64,000 nucleotides of DNA. It comes from Deltaproteobacteria bacterium. GTDB taxonomy: Bacteria > Myxococcota_A > Polyangia > Polyangiales > JADJMO01. Both the position numbers and the translations under genes were made by a program. The DNA is taken from the NCBI GenBank assembly GCA_016182965.1, contig JACPFM010000063.1:23113-87112 (forward strand), written 5' to 3'. The notes under the pieces were generated by a model. The model saw only the letters and a list, made by a program, of their open reading frames with translations. It had not been told where the DNA came from and did no database searches. Every line of letters begins with the position of its first letter. Position 1 is the stretch's first letter. This document shows, one piece after another, positions 61,209 to 64,000 of the stretch.

Positions 61209-62669
61209 TTACTTCTTCGCCGAGAGGACGACCGGGACCGTGAAGGTCGCGCTGCCGCCGTCGGGCGGGGAGAACTTCATGGACCGGAACGACGAGACGA
61301 TGCACTGCGTCAGGCCGGACGGCGCGTCGCTGGAGGCGACGCCCGCGTTCACGACCTCGCCGCCTTCGCCGACCTTCACGGTGACCTTCACGGTACCGCC
61401 GGCGCTTGCATCGGACGCGAGGGCCTTGTTGTAGCAAGCCTTGAAGCGCCAGCGGTTGCGCGCGATGACCGAGTCGGCGTCCTTCACGTTGCTCGCGCCC
61501 GCGGCCGCGCCGGTCGACGCCTCGCCGCTCGGTGCCTTCACCGCCGTCGAGGTGTCGGTGCCGCTGCCGCCGCCGCCACCGCCGCCGCCCTTGGTGTCGC
61601 CGACGCCGGAGAGACCCTTGCCGCCACCCTGGCCCGGCATGAGCGGGCCGCCGCCGCCCGAGCCGGTCTTGAGGCCGGTGCCGCTCGTGTCGACGCCGCC
61701 CTCCTTGGAGGCGACGTTGTCGAGGCTCGAGTCGGCCGCCGAGGCGCCGGGCTTGAGGATGCTCGACTGCGCCGGGCCGGAGCCGCCGAGGCTGCCGAGG
61801 GCTTTCATCTCGAGGGCGTCGAGGTCCTTCGAGAGCGCGTCGGCGTTCTTCGTGGTGACGCCGCCGCCCTTCGGTCCGGCGCCGGGACCGCCGCCGCCCT
61901 TCTTCACCTCGGCGGTCTTGGGGCCTTCCTTCTTGTCGTCGGCCTTCGCGGCCTTGCTCGGGTCGGCCGCCTCTTCCTTCTTCTCTTCGATCGGCGGGGT
62001 CGGGCGATCCTTCGCCTGCTGGATGAGGGCCGCCGTCTCGGCGTCTTCGTCGATGACGGGATCGAACCAGTCGCTGTTGACCGCGCCGGCGAGGCCGAAG
62101 TGCAGGAGGAACGAGAACGCGGCGATGATGGTGAAGGTCCAGTCGATCTGCGCGGCGAGGCCGCCCTGCACGGCGAGCGGAAGCTGGGGCTTCGGCTGCA
62201 CCGGCGGCGGCGCCACGAACTGGAACAGGAACGTCGTGTCGCCGACGACGACCTTGCCGCGCGCGTCTTCGGTGAGCTTGAGCTGGTAGTAGGTGCCCGC
62301 GCGCTTGGCCAGGCCGCTGGCGCGCGCCTGCGTCACGTCGGTGACGCCGCTCGGCAGCGCGACGCGGCCGGTCATCGCGTCGGTGAGGTTGATCACGTAC
62401 TCGTTCGCGACGAGCTCGAAGAGCCGCATCGTCTCGGGGACGTTGTGCCCCGCGGCGAGGAACATGTTGGTGTGGCTCGAGCCGATCGTGACGTGCGTGC
62501 GCTGCTTGACCACGCGCTCTTCGATCACCCGGCCGCCCTGCACCTTGCCGATCCGCAGGACCTTCGGTCCGGTCACCTGCGGCATGGCGCGCATGGCCAT
62601 CGTCATCTGCCCGGGCTTCCCCGCGGCAGGGCGCTGCTGCTGCATTCCCGGACCCATGTTCATACTCAT
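61209..62669 (-). CDS. AgmX/GltG-like TonB-type protein
   Basis: This 486-aa protein has an N-terminal region (about 25-150) that loosely resembles an FHA domain (RVVKQRTHVTIGSSHTNMFL). One transmembrane helix lies near 160-180 (WTFTIIAAFSFLLHFGLAG). A very long Lys/Gly/Ser-rich linker follows, and a C-terminal AgmX/PglI-like domain with two Cys (RNRWRFKACYNKALA and GLTQCIVSSFRSMKF). AgmX/GltJ-type proteins link inner-membrane motors to periplasmic parts of the myxobacterial gliding machinery. GGAGG precedes the ATG at 62669 by 10 nt. A cytoplasmic ExbB/MotA-like partner may be the next gene upstream. Confidence 0.88.
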   Translation of the reverse strand: MSMNMGPGMQQQRPAAGKPGQMTMAMRAMPQVTGPKVLRIGKVQGGRVIEERVVKQRTHVTIGSSHTNMFLAAGHNVPETMRLFELVANEYVINLTDAMTGRVALPSGVTDVTQARASGLAKRAGTYYQLKLTEDARGKVVVGDTTFLFQFVAPPPVQPKPQLPLAVQGGLAAQIDWTFTIIAAFSFLLHFGLAGAVNSDWFDPVIDEDAETAALIQQAKDRPTPPIEEKKEEAADPSKAAKADDKKEGPKTAEVKKGGGGPGAGPKGGGVTTKNADALSKDLDALEMKALGSLGGSGPAQSSILKPGASAADSSLDNVASKEGGVDTSGTGLKTGSGGGGPLMPGQGGGKGLSGVGDTKGGGGGGGGSGTDTSTAVKAPSGEASTGAAAGASNVKDADSVIARNRWRFKACYNKALASDASAGGTVKVTVKVGEGGEVVNAGVASSDAPSGLTQCIVSSFRSMKFSPPDGGSATFTVPVVLSAKK

Positions 62670-62779
62670 GCGGCTGAACCTCCAGGGGACGACGGCACCG
62701 ACAACGCTGGACGGCCGTGGTTCCCGGCACACGACAGGTTACATGTTGGACGGTCGAGCGTGAAGGGAATTGCTGCGAT

Positions 62780-63382
62780 TCACAGCTCGGCGTCCGGACC
62801 GAACAGTCGCACGACGAGCGGCTGGACCAGCGCGTCGAGCTCCGCGAGCCGTGCCTTGCGTTCGCGTTGCGCCACCTGGTGCAGGGAGGCACACACGATC
62901 CCACCGAAGACCGCCACGCCGGCGAGGGTCAGCCCCTTCTCGATGACGGCGTGGAACACCGGCACCGGATCGACGCCCTCGGGCAGCGTGATCCCGAGCC
63001 CTTCGCGCATGACGAGCGCCGCGGCGAGCAGCCCGCCGGTGGTCGCCAGCGAGGCCGCCACGCGCGGCACGCGGACGTCGGCGACCACCCGCCGCTCGAT
63101 GTCGGCGACCTCCTCCGCGAGCGCGAGGCGGCGCTGCAGCGGCGTGGCGCCGGACTCGGGGTGCGTCGCGACGCTCACGATCCGCTGCGCGATGCTCCCG
63201 GCGGCGCCTCGATCGAGTTGGTCGGCGAGCTTCTCGAGATCGAGGTCCGGTCGCGAGGCGATCGCTGCGCCGACCGCCGACGCGTCGATCGCGCCGAGGG
63301 CGCGCACCAGGCGCACGACCGTGGTCAGCGCGAGGGTCACCGGGACGGCGATGACGACGACACCGACGAGGAGGAGGAGCAC
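62780..63382 (-). CDS. membrane protein, possibly ExbB/MotA-like
   Basis: This protein of about 200 aa starts with a hydrophobic helix (VLLLLVGVVVIAVPVTLAL). A cytoplasmic-looking region with ALAEEVADIERRVVADVRVP follows, then two more helices (LATTGGLLAAALVM, TLAGVAVFGGIVCASLHQV) and a basic tail. Three helices with a large loop recall TolQ/ExbB/MotA, but no signature is clear. GTG at 63382 was chosen; the ATG at 63472 would translate a heptamer repeat. It lies upstream of the AgmX-like gene by 110 bp. Confidence 0.6.
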   Translation of the reverse strand: MLLLLVGVVVIAVPVTLALTTVVRLVRALGAIDASAVGAAIASRPDLDLEKLADQLDRGAAGSIAQRIVSVATHPESGATPLQRRLALAEEVADIERRVVADVRVPRVAASLATTGGLLAAALVMREGLGITLPEGVDPVPVFHAVIEKGLTLAGVAVFGGIVCASLHQVAQRERKARLAELDALVQPLVVRLFGPDAEL

Positions 63383-63411
63383 GGGGATCGCCGCGGTCGA
63401 GGTTCGAAGAG

Positions 63412-63555
63412 GTCTAGAGTCTAGGGTCCAGAGTCTAGAGTGGCTCGAAGCGGCGCTGTGACGCCCGATCACCGATGGCCGCCCATCACGGGCGAGCGGT
63501 GACGACGTTCGCCTCTCGCAGACTCTAGACTCTAGACTCTAGACTCTAGACTCTC
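63412..63555. repeat. inverted heptamer arrays GTCTAGA x4 and GACTCTA x4
   Basis: Units GTCTAGA, GTCTAGG, GTCCAGA and GTCTAGA (63412-63439) face four GACTCTA plus GACTCTC (63521-63555) across a 79-bp spacer. The right arm overlaps the stop codon of the small gene at 63554. All genes here run in the minus direction. Confidence 0.9.
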
Positions 63556-63808
63556 AGAAGGGCTCGCCCGTGATCGCCTCTTCGATCTTGCTGATGAAGG
63601 GCTGGCGGATCTTGGCGATCTCGATCTCGGGGAGGATCTTGCCGAGCTCGACGACCGCGCTCGGGCGCGTGGGGCGCGCGGTCACGATGACGGCGCCGAT
63701 CTCGTAGACCTCCTGGGCCTTCTTCTTCGGCTGCGCGTGCGCGCTCTCGGTGAAGGTGAGGACCACCGCCGCGGCGAGAGGAGCGAGAGCGAGGAGCTTC
63801 GGGTTCAT
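63554..63808 (-). CDS. 84-aa periplasmic protein
   Basis: The signal peptide (LALAPLAAAVVLTFTESAHA) is followed by a 60-residue basic/acidic mature protein (YEIGAVIVTARPTRPSAVV, then ELGKILPEIEIAKI). No family is recognised. The stop codon lies in the last unit of a heptamer array, which suggests the array may have grown at the gene end. It is flanked by genes of a presumed envelope machine. Confidence 0.75.
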   Translation of the reverse strand: MNPKLLALAPLAAAVVLTFTESAHAQPKKKAQEVYEIGAVIVTARPTRPSAVVELGKILPEIEIAKIRQPFISKIEEAITGEPF

Positions 63809-63831
63809 GGCGACCTCTGGCGTTCAGTGTC

Positions 63832-64000
63832 TCAGAAAGTCGACTTCACGCCACCCGGCGACGAAGCAGGCTTGGCCGGCGCGGTCGGGGCGGTCGGGGC
63901 GGACGCGGCGGGCGCGGGCGACGCGGCCGGCGCCGCGGAGGTGGCGGGCTTCGCGGGCGACGCGGCCGGCGCCGCGGAGGCGGCGGGCTTGGCGGGCGAC
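63832..64000 (-). CDS. C-terminal end of a Pro/Ala-rich protein (continues past the window)
   Basis: The last 56 codons are visible; the start lies beyond 64000. The frame reads Ala/Pro repeats and ends PASSPGGVKSTF. The low-complexity region is a linker or tail. The function cannot be stated. Confidence 0.65.
   Translation of the reverse strand, partial: SPAKPAASAAPAASPAKPATSAAPAASPAPAASAPTAPTAPAKPASSPGGVKSTF
63914..64000. repeat. 39-bp direct repeats coding for an Ala/Pro tail
   Basis: The unit starting GCGGGCGACGCGGCCGGC recurs at 63914, 63953 and 63992 (39 bp, 13 codons). Two full copies differ at two positions, and a third runs past the window edge. Confidence 0.8.

Noticed and set aside
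63383..63472. N-terminal extension of the ExbB/MotA-like protein
   Set aside because: It would translate a heptamer repeat into repeated SRLWTLDSRPL-type sequence, which is not protein-like.

Overview
The window looks like a chromosomal segment of a member of the Myxococcota, probably a Polyangia-type soil or predatory bacterium. Base composition is very GC-rich and third positions are strongly G/C. One protein ends in a classic MYXO-CTERM tag and a second ends in a looser version of it. There is an mglBA polarity module, an AgmX/Glt-like TonB-type protein, many secreted Cys-rich proteins with Asp/Ala/Gly-rich linkers, and lipoproteins throughout. These calls come from reading the sequence; no database search was run.

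Layout. 1-5.4 kb: the end of a large Cys-rich surface protein converges on a TSP3-OmpA protein and a translationally coupled collagen-like lipoprotein. 5.6-12.9 kb: tamB and tamA (outer-membrane assembly). 12.9-15.4 kb: a Rieske protein and a cytochrome b fused to a di-haem cytochrome c. 15.4-23 kb: secreted proteins (SUMF1-like lipoprotein, a 1085-aa Cys-rich repeat protein, a MYXO-CTERM protein) and a lipocalin-like protein coupled to a 71-aa membrane protein. 23.2-30.5 kb: a chemoreceptor, Ser/Thr kinase and CheA-REC hybrid in one transcription direction, followed by alanine racemase. 30.7-38.9 kb: tRNA-Gln, VanW, aminotransferase, acyl-reductase-like SDR, an integral membrane protein with a YbjN-like protein, and fructose-1,6-bisphosphatase with a coupled HAD phosphatase. 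39.3-42.8 kb: RluD, a small protein, mglB, mglA and a methyltransferase coupled to mglA. 43-46.6 kb: a decayed accessory patch with a Phd-type antitoxin beside a truncated ParE toxin, an IS66 transposase relic and a frameshifted membrane-protein gene. 46.7-54 kb: more secreted proteins, including a Cys-rich/TLDc lipoprotein, and a hydrolase fragment. 54-64 kb: mutS2, L-asparaginase, a polysaccharide-export lipoprotein with an outer-membrane barrel, and an AgmX-like protein with membrane and periplasmic partners.

The most unusual signal is not a gene. At least nine intergenic sites carry tandem repeats with an exact 7-bp period, in a few sequence families (GTCTAGA, GTCGTCA, GGTCGAA). At five sites the array faces its own reverse complement across a unique spacer of 13-111 bp. 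A four-fold tandem hairpin array precedes mglBA, and a five-hairpin array with hexamer repeats lies between the HAD gene and rluD. Translational coupling through overlapping stop/start codons, often with TTG or GTG starts, is frequent.
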